NCBI GenBank assembly: GCA_002840435.1
Contig: PHAT01000003.1
Span: 279,830 to 343,829, forward strand
Length of the DNA stretch: 64,000 nucleotides
Source of the DNA: Deltaproteobacteria bacterium HGW-Deltaproteobacteria-6
GTDB lineage: Bacteria; Desulfobacterota; Syntrophia; Syntrophales; Smithellaceae
Direction of reading: 5' to 3'
Part shown: positions 27,906 through 36,976 of the stretch, piece after piece
How the letters are laid out: each line of letters opens with the position of its first letter
Numbering within the stretch: position 1 is the first letter of the stretch
Program-made: the position numbers and the translations under genes
Notes under the pieces: generated by a model
What the model was told of the DNA's origin: nothing
Database searches by the model: none
What the model saw: the letters and a program-made list of their open reading frames with translations, nothing else

Positions 27906-30788
27906 TCAGGGGAGCGCAAGGGGGAAATCCATCCCCTGGAGGCTTTTCTGGGGAATCTGCTCATAGCCCCATTTTCTGTACGTCAGCTTCGGCAGGGTTT
28001 CTTCCACATAGGTGGCAAGACCGTTGACCGTCACCTTGCCCTCCCGGTCTTTGGCCGCGCCGCTCATCCCCTGGAGAATCGTATAGGTAAAAACACCGTG
28101 TCCTTCATAGCCTTCAAGGGCTGCCTTATCCTTGCTCGAAGCTACGATGGTAGAGCGTCCCGTAGCCTTGCTCAAACGGGCAACGGCTGTCTTCTCTACG
28201 ATGTTGCGGGAAGCCACCGCCTCGGCAAAGGAGCCGCTGTTGCAGGTGTCCAGGAGCAGCAAAGACTTCATGGCCTGGATGTGTGCAAGATTCTTCATCA
28301 GGTCATCTTTTGAAATTCCCTGCTGCCGGATGGCATCCTCGCCCGTAAAACGGAAATCGACCGGAAGAAAATAATAGTTCCCGTCCTTCTCATAGGTAAT
28401 CCCGTGACCGGCCAGGAACAGCACAAAAACATCGTCTCTTTTTGTCTTGCTTCCCACTTCCCGAAAGGCCTTTTCCACTCCCACGCGGGTTGCTGCGTCG
28501 TCGTATACGGTTTTAACCACGACCTTGCCGAAAAGACGTTTGCCGCCCGTCCGGATGCTTTTAACAAGATCGGCGGCGTCGGAAATGGGGTATTTGAGAC
28601 GCAGATCACCATCCCGGTATTTGTTCACAGCAACAACCAACATGTAAAGATCGGGTCTTTCTTTATCGCCTGAATGGAAGGTGATATTGATTTCCGCCCG
28701 GTTTGACTCAATGGTATTGGCCTTGTTCTTTGCCATAAGCGCAATGAGATTTTTGCCCCTGTTCAGGGTGACTATATGCTCAAATTCCATGCAGGCGGGT
28801 TTTGCAATTTTTCCCTTCACCTTAAGGCTGCGGCCACTGGTGTCCAATACTATCGGCATACCGGTCAGGTATAACGTCACATCGCCAATGCCGCCCCCCT
28901 GGCTGCAGATTTCGCCTTTGACCGCCACATCCCGGCTGGACGTGCTGCCCGGGGCGCTGATCATGCGGACAACCGGCGGCAGCGTATTGGTGCGAAGCAG
29001 GCGATTTACGTCCACGGCTCCGGCGTATTCGGAAATGTCCTTCCCCTGGAATTTTGCCATCACGAGGTCCGGGCGATAGAATTGGTCATAGAGCTTGTCC
29101 ACACCGATAAATTGCGCCTCTTTGTCCTTCCCCTGGTTCAGATGATAGCCGATCAACTCCGCGCCGCCTTTCGAGGTATCGAAGAAGCCTTCGGGTGTCC
29201 ACAGGACCCAGCGCTTTTGATCGTTGTGCGGGAAGAAGGCGAGAATTTCTTTTCCATCGGCCATTCGATACCAGCGGATCGTCCCGTTGCCAAAGGCGGC
29301 CACAGCCAATCTGCCGTTGCCGGCAATATTCACTGCCCAGGTGGTGTCGGGAACGGAAACTTTCCACTTTTCCTTTCCTTCCCGGTCAAAGAGACTGAGG
29401 CTCCAGTCCGCGCCTAAAAGAAAACTGTCTCCATCCGGGGCAATGGCCAGGCTTCGGGATTTTTCGTATGGATCCAGTTTTAAATCTTTTCCGTTCAATT
29501 CTGGTTCGTAGTTTTTCCAGCTCGTTATTCGGAGAGCCGGTGACTCCGTAACGGGCGGAAAGAGGCTTGTGTCCTGTGCAGAGGCTGATACCAGCCGTCT
29601 TGTGTTCACGTCAAACCGTGCGGGAGATTTACCCCACGCTTCATAACAAAACTGGATATAGGCGCCATCGGAGGAAATGAGAAGCTCATCGGAAGTGGCC
29701 CGGTAATCGGCAACAACGGGAGTAAGGTAAAGTTTCCGGTTGCCTGCGCGGTCATAGACGCCCCAGGCAGGGTCGGCACCACTGTAGATAAAACCTCCGT
29801 CTTTCAGCGGGCGGATATCCGTGATGGTATTGGCCGCTCCGGGGATGCTGGAACGTTTTCCGCGGCCCCCATTTTCCCAAACAAAGACGGGGCATCCTTT
29901 ACCATCATGATACCGGCCGCCGCCGTAAAGCACATCGCCGTCGGCTGACCAGGAAACCTTGCTGATATTGCCAACGTTAATCCCTTCTGTATCGGGTGAG
30001 TAGAGGTATGAAAGGTTGTGGCCGGACAAAACATCCACTTTTGTGGAATCACTGAATCCCACAGCGATCTTTTGTCCGTCCGGCGAAAAGCTGACGGAGC
30101 TTGTCTGACTGCCTCCCGGCGCTTTTTCTTTGGCGATCAACCGGAAATCGCGGCTGTAGAGGCGCAGATATCCATCCCGGGAGGAGGTAACCAGCCGGCC
30201 GTCATGGGTAAAATCGGCGCTATCGCTCTGGCTGCCGTAATTTCTGTCCTCGCCTGCAAGGCCGAGGTCGTCTGTTCTGTATACACGGACACCGTTGTTT
30301 TTTTCTCCCAGACAAGCGGCAAGATAGCGGCCGTCACGTGAGTAGGCCAGGTGGAATATCACATTGGGCAGTCCGGAAATCCGCTTCAAAAGCCTGCCCG
30401 TGGCGCGGTCGAAAAGGTAAATCGTATCACCGGAATCACTGCCCAGTTCCGTCCATCCTCCGCAGGCAATCTGACGCCCGTCTGGCGAAATGGCCACGGC
30501 ATAGAGCTTCCCTTCGTTCTCTTTGCCGATGGGCGGCCGGAGGACACGAACCAGACGGCCTGACGGCAGTTCCCAAAGGCGCACCGTCTTGTCTTCAGAT
30601 GCGGTCACCAGCCAGCGGTTGGCGGCATCCACGTCGATTCTTTTTATGTTTCCCGCATGCATCCCCGTTTCCAGACGCAGGATGGGTTCTTGATGAGGCT
30701 CACCGGCCGTTGCCAGGCGATTACCGCCCCATAGAAGGAGCAGGCAGGAAAGTGCGGCCAGCATGGATGCAAGAAATGTTCTTCTCAT
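27906..30788 (-). CDS. Exported WD40-repeat protein with C-terminal caspase (C14) domain
   Basis: The 960-residue protein begins with a signal peptide (about residues 1-30). Residues ~35-560 contain a series of WD-like blades, for example LVTASEDKTVRLWELPSGR, AVAISPDGRQIACGGW and VSFSPDGQKIAVGF. The C-terminal ~250 residues are a caspase-like peptidase: YMLVVAVNKYRDGDLRLKYP at the start, catalytic His795 in FLAGHG and Cys849 in LLLLDTCNSGSF, followed by IVASSKDKAALEG. Both catalytic residues are kept, so activity is plausible. The leader implies a periplasmic or surface location, unlike cytosolic defence caspases. It is 26 bp downstream of the MshEN-like gene, on the same strand. Confidence 0.88.
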   Translation of the reverse strand: MRRTFLASMLAALSCLLLLWGGNRLATAGEPHQEPILRLETGMHAGNIKRIDVDAANRWLVTASEDKTVRLWELPSGRLVRVLRPPIGKENEGKLYAVAISPDGRQIACGGWTELGSDSGDTIYLFDRATGRLLKRISGLPNVIFHLAYSRDGRYLAACLGEKNNGVRVYRTDDLGLAGEDRNYGSQSDSADFTHDGRLVTSSRDGYLRLYSRDFRLIAKEKAPGGSQTSSVSFSPDGQKIAVGFSDSTKVDVLSGHNLSYLYSPDTEGINVGNISKVSWSADGDVLYGGGRYHDGKGCPVFVWENGGRGKRSSIPGAANTITDIRPLKDGGFIYSGADPAWGVYDRAGNRKLYLTPVVADYRATSDELLISSDGAYIQFCYEAWGKSPARFDVNTRRLVSASAQDTSLFPPVTESPALRITSWKNYEPELNGKDLKLDPYEKSRSLAIAPDGDSFLLGADWSLSLFDREGKEKWKVSVPDTTWAVNIAGNGRLAVAAFGNGTIRWYRMADGKEILAFFPHNDQKRWVLWTPEGFFDTSKGGAELIGYHLNQGKDKEAQFIGVDKLYDQFYRPDLVMAKFQGKDISEYAGAVDVNRLLRTNTLPPVVRMISAPGSTSSRDVAVKGEICSQGGGIGDVTLYLTGMPIVLDTSGRSLKVKGKIAKPACMEFEHIVTLNRGKNLIALMAKNKANTIESNRAEINITFHSGDKERPDLYMLVVAVNKYRDGDLRLKYPISDAADLVKSIRTGGKRLFGKVVVKTVYDDAATRVGVEKAFREVGSKTKRDDVFVLFLAGHGITYEKDGNYYFLPVDFRFTGEDAIRQQGISKDDLMKNLAHIQAMKSLLLLDTCNSGSFAEAVASRNIVEKTAVARLSKATGRSTIVASSKDKAALEGYEGHGVFTYTILQGMSGAAKDREGKVTVNGLATYVEETLPKLTYRKWGYEQIPQKSLQGMDFPLALP

Positions 30789-30814
30789 CGCCTTTTCCCT
30801 CCCTTAAGCATCTG

Positions 30815-31816
30815 TTAACAGATATCCTCCGCAAAGACCTTGTCCAGCCAGAAAAGGATCTCCGACGGCAGGGCGAGATAGGGTCGGACTTCACAGCCAC
30901 TGCGCAAGATGACATCGTCCCTTGTTATCATGTCCCAGGGCGCAGCCATGGCCAGCGAGAGAATCCTCTCTTCCGGATCCGGATAAACAGGGAGGACCAG
31001 CCTTTCTTTTGCATAGGCAAGGTCCATGAAGCGTCTGGCCGAAGCCTTGTCCAGGTTTTCCGGCCCCGGCTCCACCACCGGAACATCCCAGGACCCGGCA
31101 AGGATGCGAAGCACGGTATTGCGGTCCATGAGTCCCTGCCCGATCGCGATTTCATGGACGAAGCCGCACCGCTCATCCGCCGCCTGTTTCAGCCTCCGGC
31201 AGGCCGCCTGAAGAACCGCAGACCGGATATCCCCGTCGACCAGGATGAGGTCATTAAGCTGCCCGCGTATGTCCTTCGCCGCTTCAATTTCCGCCGCGCG
31301 GACGCGCTCGGCGGCCCGGGCTTTCATCCAGTCATAGAGTGATTCCTTCAGCGCCAGCAGCTTTCCGATCCCCGCGTCTTCGGGCTCCTGCAGAAGACGC
31401 TCTACCGGCCAGCGCATATCCGCATCGTTTAAATCACGTCCGAAAAGCACCGTCTCGATAAGATACCAGGGATAGAGGACCTGAGCAACGTCATCTGCAA
31501 ACATCTGCCCTTCGGTCCGGATCTTGAGCGTAAGGACCTGCCGCAGGACGAAGCCGTCCGAAAGTGGTGCGAAGCGGGCCTTCCAGAAGAACCTCACGGA
31601 ATCGATGTGGTCCCTGAAGATCAGCAAGTCCAACCCTTCGGATTGCATAAACCATCTGGAGTCCATGCCTTCGGGCCGATGTCCGGCGCAGATCTTCTCA
31701 AATTCGGCGGCCGTGAACGGAACACAGGCTGAGATATCCCGAAGCTCTTCCGGCTTGGGAAGAAGCGAAGTGAGCTCTTGCAGGATTATTTTCGAGTCGG
31801 ACAAACTGTCATTCAT
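30815..31816 (-). CDS. Unknown N-terminal region with a GspE-N/MshEN-like domain
   Basis: The 333-residue protein carries no signal peptide. Its last ~110 residues resemble the N-terminal domain of type II secretion and MSHA pilus ATPases (GLMDRNTVLRILAGSWDVP, then LVLPVYPDPEERILSLAMA, then EVRPYLALPSEILFWL). MshEN domains of that group can bind c-di-GMP. There is no ATPase domain. The N-terminal ~190 residues are alpha-helical and unfamiliar to me. ATG 31816 has a GAGGA ribosome site and is chosen over 31861. It probably forms an operon with the caspase gene. A regulatory or scaffold role is inferred; that it binds c-di-GMP is not shown. Confidence 0.6.
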   Translation of the reverse strand: MNDSLSDSKIILQELTSLLPKPEELRDISACVPFTAAEFEKICAGHRPEGMDSRWFMQSEGLDLLIFRDHIDSVRFFWKARFAPLSDGFVLRQVLTLKIRTEGQMFADDVAQVLYPWYLIETVLFGRDLNDADMRWPVERLLQEPEDAGIGKLLALKESLYDWMKARAAERVRAAEIEAAKDIRGQLNDLILVDGDIRSAVLQAACRRLKQAADERCGFVHEIAIGQGLMDRNTVLRILAGSWDVPVVEPGPENLDKASARRFMDLAYAKERLVLPVYPDPEERILSLAMAAPWDMITRDDVILRSGCEVRPYLALPSEILFWLDKVFAEDIC

Positions 31817-32176
31817 CGTATTTCCTCGGAAAGCGATAGCTGATCGTCCTGTCTCATTCATCGGGACCCCATATTGTTTGGCAACCCCCTTTTTAAGAAA
31901 AAAACCCCGCCTCTCTTCAGAAACAGGGTTTCAATAATTTCACCATGGCATCACCTCTAAAAATGGTTAAATTATTTATTAATTATTGACAATGCCTTAA
32001 TCACTGCATTTTCATGTGCTCCCAAGCCATATAAAAGTCAAGAGGATGTTTCCATCAATCATCATTTAGAAAAAAGTGGATGTTCGTCCCAATTGCCGAT
32101 TAGCATGATGACAAGAAGAAAGACATATTTCTCAAGTATGCAAAACCAGGATGAGCCGGGATAAAATATTGCCTTG
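31817..32176. other. Gene-free stretch between the caspase operon and rmuC
   Basis: This is about 360 bp of low-GC sequence. No ORF with a ribosome site, no tRNA and no clear terminator was found. It should hold the promoter of the MshEN-caspase pair, but no consensus stands out. Confidence 0.5.
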
Positions 32177-33493
32177 TTAATCGGCTTCCGTGTCCGCAAT
32201 GGATATTTCGAGCGGCGTGTCCGGCATGGCTTCCACCGCTTTTAACTTGCCGGCCAGCGTCCGCGTCTTTTTCTGGGCATCATCCACCGAGCTTGCGGCC
32301 TGGTCCAGTCTTTTGCGCACGGCATCGAGCGAATCGCCGAACCGGCCGAACGCCGCTTTCACCTCGCCCAGCACTTTCCAGACTTCACCCGAACGCTTCT
32401 GAATCGCCAGCGTGCGGAAACCCATTTGCAGACTGTTGAGAAATGCGGCAAACGTCGAGGGGCCGGAAATCACGATGCGGTATTCGCGCTGCAGCTGGGC
32501 AACCAGCGCCGTGCGGCGGATCACTTCGGCGTAAAGCCCTTCCGACGGCAGAAACATAATGCCAAAATCCGTTGTTTTGGGAGGGGCAAGATATTTTTGC
32601 GAGATATCTTTGGCCGCCTTTTTGATGCTCGCCTCCAGTTGCCGGACGGCATCTTCCGCTGCGGCTGCATCGGCTCTTTCCTGCGCTTCGATCAGCCGGG
32701 AGTAGTCTTCCACCGGAAATTTCGCGTCCACCGGTATCAGCACAAAATCCGAAAGTGATTCGCCCTGGCCGGGAAGCTTGATGGCGAATTCGACAAAATC
32801 GTTGCTGCGCTCGTTTATTTTGACATTCTTCAAGTATTGCTCCGGAGATAATAGCTCTTCCAGAAGCGCGCCCAGTTGGACTTCCCCCCAGGTACCGCGC
32901 GACTTGACATTGGTGAGCACTTTCTTCAAATCGCCCACGCCCGCGGCCAGCGTGCGCATGTCGCCCAGCCCCTGATGAACCTGTTCGAGCCGTTCAGAAA
33001 CCTGCTTGAATGATTCTCCCAGGCGTTTTTCCAGCGTGTTCTGCAGTTTCTCATCGACGGTTTCCCGCATCCGGTCAAGCTGGCGGGTATTATCTTCCTG
33101 GATCTGCTTCAGCTTTTCATCGATAACCAGACGGATATCTTCCATCTTTTTTTCATTGGTCGCGGTGAGAAGGGACAGCTGCCTGGCAAAACTTTCCATC
33201 TGATCGTTTTGAATTTTTGCGATATCAGCCATCCGGGTCTGGACGGAATCGCCGAAGGATTTCAGCGTGCCCGCCAGTTCTACTCTCTCCTGCTGCGACT
33301 GCGTTTGCGTCTCCTGCCTCGACCGGGAAATCTCATCGCGCAGCGAGCGGTCGGTTCTTTCCTGCGCGTCCCGCAGAGCATCCAGTTTCGTGGCCAGCGG
33401 CGTCAGATCAACGGAACTTCGCCTGAGCAGCCAGAACTGCATCACCACAACGACCAGCAAAAAAAGTAAAATTATATATAAATAAATTTCCAT
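32177..33493 (-). CDS. rmuC: RmuC family DNA recombination protein
   Basis: The 438-residue protein has an N-terminal membrane helix (IYLYIILLFLLVVVVMQFW), a long coiled coil (about 40-170) and the RmuC nuclease-like core with SRGTWGEVQLGALLEELL, PVDAKFPVEDYSRL and DFGIMFLPSEGLYAEV. RmuC proteins limit inversions and rearrangements between short repeats. That is of interest here because inverted repeats lie nearby. It is monocistronic. Confidence 0.93.
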   Translation of the reverse strand: MEIYLYIILLFLLVVVVMQFWLLRRSSVDLTPLATKLDALRDAQERTDRSLRDEISRSRQETQTQSQQERVELAGTLKSFGDSVQTRMADIAKIQNDQMESFARQLSLLTATNEKKMEDIRLVIDEKLKQIQEDNTRQLDRMRETVDEKLQNTLEKRLGESFKQVSERLEQVHQGLGDMRTLAAGVGDLKKVLTNVKSRGTWGEVQLGALLEELLSPEQYLKNVKINERSNDFVEFAIKLPGQGESLSDFVLIPVDAKFPVEDYSRLIEAQERADAAAAEDAVRQLEASIKKAAKDISQKYLAPPKTTDFGIMFLPSEGLYAEVIRRTALVAQLQREYRIVISGPSTFAAFLNSLQMGFRTLAIQKRSGEVWKVLGEVKAAFGRFGDSLDAVRKRLDQAASSVDDAQKKTRTLAGKLKAVEAMPDTPLEISIADTEAD

Positions 33494-33587
33494 TCAATCC
33501 TTTCAATCCTTTATTGCAGAGAACCGATTGACCGTTCCCTCCATTTTAACCTGACGACCTTCAGCCTTTAGTCTATCAGCCTTTTAC

Positions 33588-34211
33588 TTAAAACACTTTC
33601 TGAAAATCCCGGTCATTCAAAATAGTCGTAAAGGCCAGTTCCACCAGTTGATAACCGCGTTTTTCAAGCTCGGCGACATCATCGGTTGTCGCCGCTGCCA
33701 TGCTTACTGTGTAATCCTTATCAAAATTGGATTCACCCCCTCTGAGGATAATCACTTTAAACTTGAGTTCCTGGTCCGTCATCGCAAGCAATGTCAATTG
33801 AAATTCAGGAATACTATGGGAAGCCTGGGAGCCTGCGCGATTGGGAGCCTTCCCCCACCAGTCGTGAGAGGTGGGCTGGCTTCTGTCGTACCTGTAGTCA
33901 ACCAGATTAACGCCTATATGACGAAAGGACTTCTGGAAGCAACGCCAGTACAAATTTTCCAGGGTGGCATTGCCTTCATAAGCCAGTTTCTTGTCGGGGC
34001 TGAAATAATTGTAAGTTTTTGTATTTTTCGCCTGGTTAACAAAATCGGATAAAAAGAGTTTCTTCCCTTTATAGCGGCTGTAGTCACCCGAGCTAAAAGA
34101 CGGAGAATACTTTTCCTGGTTGATCATGATCACCGTGCTGGAAGCACAACCCGTTAAAAGCAGGCTTATGGTCCAAAGAACGATGATCCTCCACTGTATG
34201 TGCTTTTGCAT
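33588..34211 (-). CDS. Lipoprotein of unknown function
   Basis: The 207-residue protein has a clear lipoprotein signal: hydrophobic IVLWTISLLL followed by the lipobox LTGC, with Cys22 as the lipidated residue. The next residues (ASSTV) do not hold the +2 Asp retention signal, so outer-membrane sorting is likely. The rest is unfamiliar. A polar segment around RSQPTSHDWWGKAPNRA and a helical end (VAELEKRGYQLVELAF) can be seen. It stands alone and I cannot assign a family. Confidence 0.65.
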   Translation of the reverse strand: MQKHIQWRIIVLWTISLLLTGCASSTVIMINQEKYSPSFSSGDYSRYKGKKLFLSDFVNQAKNTKTYNYFSPDKKLAYEGNATLENLYWRCFQKSFRHIGVNLVDYRYDRSQPTSHDWWGKAPNRAGSQASHSIPEFQLTLLAMTDQELKFKVIILRGGESNFDKDYTVSMAAATTDDVAELEKRGYQLVELAFTTILNDRDFQKVF

Positions 34212-34673
34212 ATTTTATGATGGCGGCCCCTTATTTTAATTCTTAAAACCAAGATCATTTGCGTTTCGCGAATATAGCGGTCAACCGTTTAAAGTGTCAA
34301 GCAAAATAAGGAATTGTAAAATGCAATAAAGCAGGGCTTATTTATGGCAGAAAAATATTATAACAGGCAGCATATTTTTTATTTCCTGGCCGGGAGAGTC
34401 CATCCATTTCCCGCGCATGCTCTGTTTCAAACAGTATTATCTCATTTCGGTTTTCTTTACACCGAACAAATATCCCATAAAAAAACCATTTGGCTTTTGG
34501 TCTTTATTATAGTGAAATGCCCAACGCCGTTTTTTCAACAAGGCTGTATTTAAAGGATTATCTTCTTTTCTTTCAGCCGCAAATCGATTAGGATTGCAAA
34601 AACAAAATCGGAAAAGCCAACCAAGACATCGCCATTGTTGGACGTAATAAAAAATGACTAAAGGAGATTTTTC
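34212..34673. other. Gene-free AT-rich stretch
   Basis: About 460 bp with only short ORFs lacking ribosome sites. I see nothing that I can name; the OsmC-type gene begins at its right edge. Confidence 0.5.
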
Positions 34674-35107
34674 ATGGGAGACCAGTTCGAGCAAGTGACG
34701 GTCACTTTAACGAATAATAAACTTCAATTTACCGGGATCTCACCCTCTAATCCAGACCGCCTAATAACCTTTGATTACAAACCTCCAATCGGCGATGGAG
34801 ACGGTTACAACGGGCTTGAATTACTGTTGATGAGCCTTGCCGGATGCAGCAGCACGGCGATTGTATTTTTATTGAGAAAGATGGAAAAGACATATCTGGA
34901 TTGAAAGTTAATGCGAGGGGCATAAAGCGTGATCAGCCGCCTATCAAATTCGAGAAAATAATTCTGGAATTCATTCTTAGTTCAAAAGACGCAAAGGATA
35001 CAGACATGCGAAAGGCCATCCAACTCTCGGAACAATCGGTCTGCCCTGTTTGGCAGATGATTAAAAACAATGTTGAAGTTGTTCCCGAATATAAAATCAT
35101 TGTTTAG
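34674..35107 (+). pseudogene. OsmC/Ohr family gene broken by a frameshift
   Basis: The first frame (34674-34904) gives an OsmC start through the characteristic LELLLMSLAGCSSTAIVFLL with its redox cysteine, then stops early at KTYLD. The next frame resumes with GKDISGLKVNARGI and continues to SEQSVCPVWQMIKNNVEV, which holds the second catalytic cysteine. The two halves join if one G is restored near 34880 (ATGGAAAAG read as ATGGGAAAAG). So the gene is one OsmC peroxiredoxin with a 1-base deletion, or a sequencing error. An AAGGAG ribosome site is intact. OsmC/Ohr proteins reduce organic hydroperoxides. Confidence 0.85.
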
Positions 35108-35323
35108 TGGACAAGGGCAAATGAAGAATAGCCCAAGCGGGCATTACACCTGATCGCTGCACTCCGGATGCTTTCGTCGTTGTAGCAAGGTCAGGTATTT
35201 TCCAAAGAAATAGTACACAATGAAAACAGGTTATAAAGGATACAGGGATCATGCAGACGTAAACCAACGTCCCTGCGGTTATCAAATTAGCAGGAATGCC
35301 AAAAAGCAGGAGCATCGGAGTTC

Positions 35324-36298
35324 ATGAAAACTTTAACCATTAATCAGCGGACAAAAGACTTGTTTGATGCTGATCCGAAGCATTTTATAGAAAAAGCGAT
35401 CAAGAAGTTTGTTCGCACAAGTCCGGCAAACCGTCTGGATGCCTTCGGGGGAGACCCCATATTTGAAGAGCCGCTGGTGGGATTTGCCGATGGCGATGAT
35501 CCATTATTTAATGAATATAAGAAAGTTGTCCACGAAAGCCACTTTCTGCCGCGGGAAATCCTCAAACGGCATCTTGATGAAAATCCGAATCCGAACGCAC
35601 CGGATCTGGAAAGCGTCAGTGTTATTTCTTTTGTCCTTCCACTGAATAAAAAGACCATTGCGTCTAACGCCATGGAAAAGGAAGGACCGTCTCTGCGCTG
35701 GAATCACACGCGCTGGCAGGGTCAGGATTTTATCACAGCGTTTTCCCATGATCTGGTGTCGCTTCTCGAAGCCATGGGCGTTGCCGCTGTGGCGCCGGAT
35801 TTATCGCCGTCCTTTAAAATGCTGATGTCGTCCGGCGGCATTGCCTCCAACTGGTCGCAAAGGCATGTGGCTTACGCGGCGGGTTTGGGAACCTTCAGCC
35901 TCAACGATGGTTTTATCACGGCCAAAGGCATGGCCATGCGCTGCGGGAGTTTGGTGGCCAACCTGAAACTGGAACCATCAGTAAGACCCTATCCGCACCA
36001 CCTGGCGAACTGCCTTTTCTACGCCACAGGAAAGTGCGGGGTATGCATCCGCCGTTGTCCCGGCGGTGCGATCAGTGAAAAAGGACATGATAAACTCAAG
36101 TGTTTAAATGTATTATTTGAAAAGCAGAAACCATGGCTCGAAGGCGCCCATGGACCGGGGTTTATCGGGAAATACGCGGGGTGTGGATTATGTCAGACCG
36201 GCGTCCCCTGCGTCGGACGCATTCCGAAAAAAAATAGATCATCAGTTGTCAATCCACAAAAGAAAGAAGAAATGAGCTATGCAAACAAACTGGTTTGA
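35324..36298 (+). CDS. QueG-like 4Fe-4S protein
   Basis: The 324-residue protein resembles epoxyqueuosine reductase-like and reductive-dehalogenase-like Fe-S proteins. The C-terminal part carries one cluster motif in CLFYATGKCGVCIRRCP and a second in CGLCQTGVPC. The middle contains SFVLPLNKKTIAS and a region AAGLGTFSLNDGFITAKGM like QueG's cobalamin-binding fold (LGTxxxN). True QueG is usually longer and carries HEAT repeats, so queuosine synthesis is not certain. The gene stop overlaps the PAS gene start by 20 bp. Confidence 0.72.
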   Translation: MKTLTINQRTKDLFDADPKHFIEKAIKKFVRTSPANRLDAFGGDPIFEEPLVGFADGDDPLFNEYKKVVHESHFLPREILKRHLDENPNPNAPDLESVSVISFVLPLNKKTIASNAMEKEGPSLRWNHTRWQGQDFITAFSHDLVSLLEAMGVAAVAPDLSPSFKMLMSSGGIASNWSQRHVAYAAGLGTFSLNDGFITAKGMAMRCGSLVANLKLEPSVRPYPHHLANCLFYATGKCGVCIRRCPGGAISEKGHDKLKCLNVLFEKQKPWLEGAHGPGFIGKYAGCGLCQTGVPCVGRIPKKNRSSVVNPQKKEEMSYANKLV

Positions 36299-36629
36299 CG
36301 AAATTCCCGTCGGCATCACGACCTGCGATACAAAAGGCGTCATCATTTCCATGAATGACCGCGCCGCTCTCATCTTTAAAAAATCCGGCGGACGGGAGTT
36401 GATCGGCAAAAATATGCTGGCGTGCCACCCCGAAGCGGCTCAAAAGAAAATCGTGGAGCTTTTGGAAACCAAACAGCCTAACGCCTATACCGTTGAAAAA
36501 AACGGCGTGAAATCGCTTTTATATCAGTCGCCCTGGTATGAAGACGGGGTGTTTATGGGATACGTCGAATTCATTTTCACCCTGCCTGAGCAAATGGCCC
36601 AACTGACCGAAATTAACTGGGTTAAGTAA
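36279..36629 (+). CDS. Single PAS-domain protein
   Basis: The 116-residue protein is one PAS fold: IPVGITTCDTKGVIISMNDRA at the start, GKNMLACHPEAAQKKI in the middle, and SPWYEDGVFMGYVEFIF at the end. The CHPE wording recalls PAS domains in small redox or heme-sensing proteins. No output domain is present. It is translationally linked to the Fe-S protein upstream by a 20-bp overlap, and may work as its sensory or interaction partner. Confidence 0.7.
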   Translation: MQTNWFDEIPVGITTCDTKGVIISMNDRAALIFKKSGGRELIGKNMLACHPEAAQKKIVELLETKQPNAYTVEKNGVKSLLYQSPWYEDGVFMGYVEFIFTLPEQMAQLTEINWVK

Positions 36630-36644
36630 TATCTCAAAAACAAC

Positions 36645-36672
36645 TTGACAAATAAGGAATAAAAGCTACTAT
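36645..36672 (+). promoter_or_regulatory. Sigma-70 promoter of the CsoR-type operon
   Basis: TTGACA (36645-36650), 16 bp, TACTAT (36667-36672). The -10 overlaps the left half of the operator, so a bound repressor would block RNA polymerase. Confidence 0.65.
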
Positions 36673-36688
36673 ACCCCTAGGGGGTATA
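36670..36688 (+). promoter_or_regulatory. CsoR-type operator
   Basis: TATACCCCTAGGGGGTATA is a near-perfect G-tract dyad of the type bound by CsoR/RcnR-family repressors. It ends 3 bases before the start codon of the CsoR-type gene, so its right half (AGGGGGT) may also serve as the ribosome site. Confidence 0.82.
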
Positions 36689-36691
36689 TCA

Positions 36692-36955
36692 ATGGATAAT
36701 GAGAAGAAAAAAATCGTCGCCCGTTTAAAACGGATTGAAGGACAGGTTCGGGGGCTTCAGCGTTTAATTGAAAACGGGGCGCCATGTATTGACGTTTTAA
36801 CCCAGGTTTCAGCCGTCACATCCGCCATGAAAAAAACGGGCGCGGCAATTATCAACGCCCATATGGAAACGTGCATGAAGGAATCAACCGGAAATCGTGC
36901 GAAGGAACGTTCTGATTTTCAGACCGCCCTGTCCCGTTTTATCGATTTGTCGTAA
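36692..36955 (+). CDS. CsoR/DUF156-family metal-sensing repressor
   Basis: The 87-residue all-helical protein opens with LKRIEGQVRGLQRLIENG. The copper-sensing triad pattern is present: C32, H57 and C61, with spacing 25 and 4 as in CsoR (Cys-His-Cys). The presence of His at the middle position argues against the persulfide-sensing CstR type. It likely autoregulates through the operator just upstream. Unusually, the genes it leads into are an Fe-S/cytochrome pair, not a copper exporter, so the controlled function is unclear. Confidence 0.88.
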   Translation: MDNEKKKIVARLKRIEGQVRGLQRLIENGAPCIDVLTQVSAVTSAMKKTGAAIINAHMETCMKESTGNRAKERSDFQTALSRFIDLS

Positions 36956-36976
36956 CCGGTATGAGGGAGATGTCTT

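Noticed and set aside
27906..31816. Caspase locus as a CRISPR-associated or CBASS-type defence system
   Set aside because: There are no CRISPR repeats, Cas proteins, nucleotide cyclases or TIR domains nearby, and the caspase is exported.
34344..34553. 69-codon plus-strand ORF between the lipoprotein and OsmC genes
   Set aside because: No ribosome site and no recognisable domain; low-complexity aromatic content of AT-rich DNA.
35097..35315. 72-codon minus-strand hydrophobic ORF before the QueG-like gene
   Set aside because: No ribosome site, overlaps the upstream region of the QueG-like gene and the OsmC stop; similarity to any membrane family is not visible.
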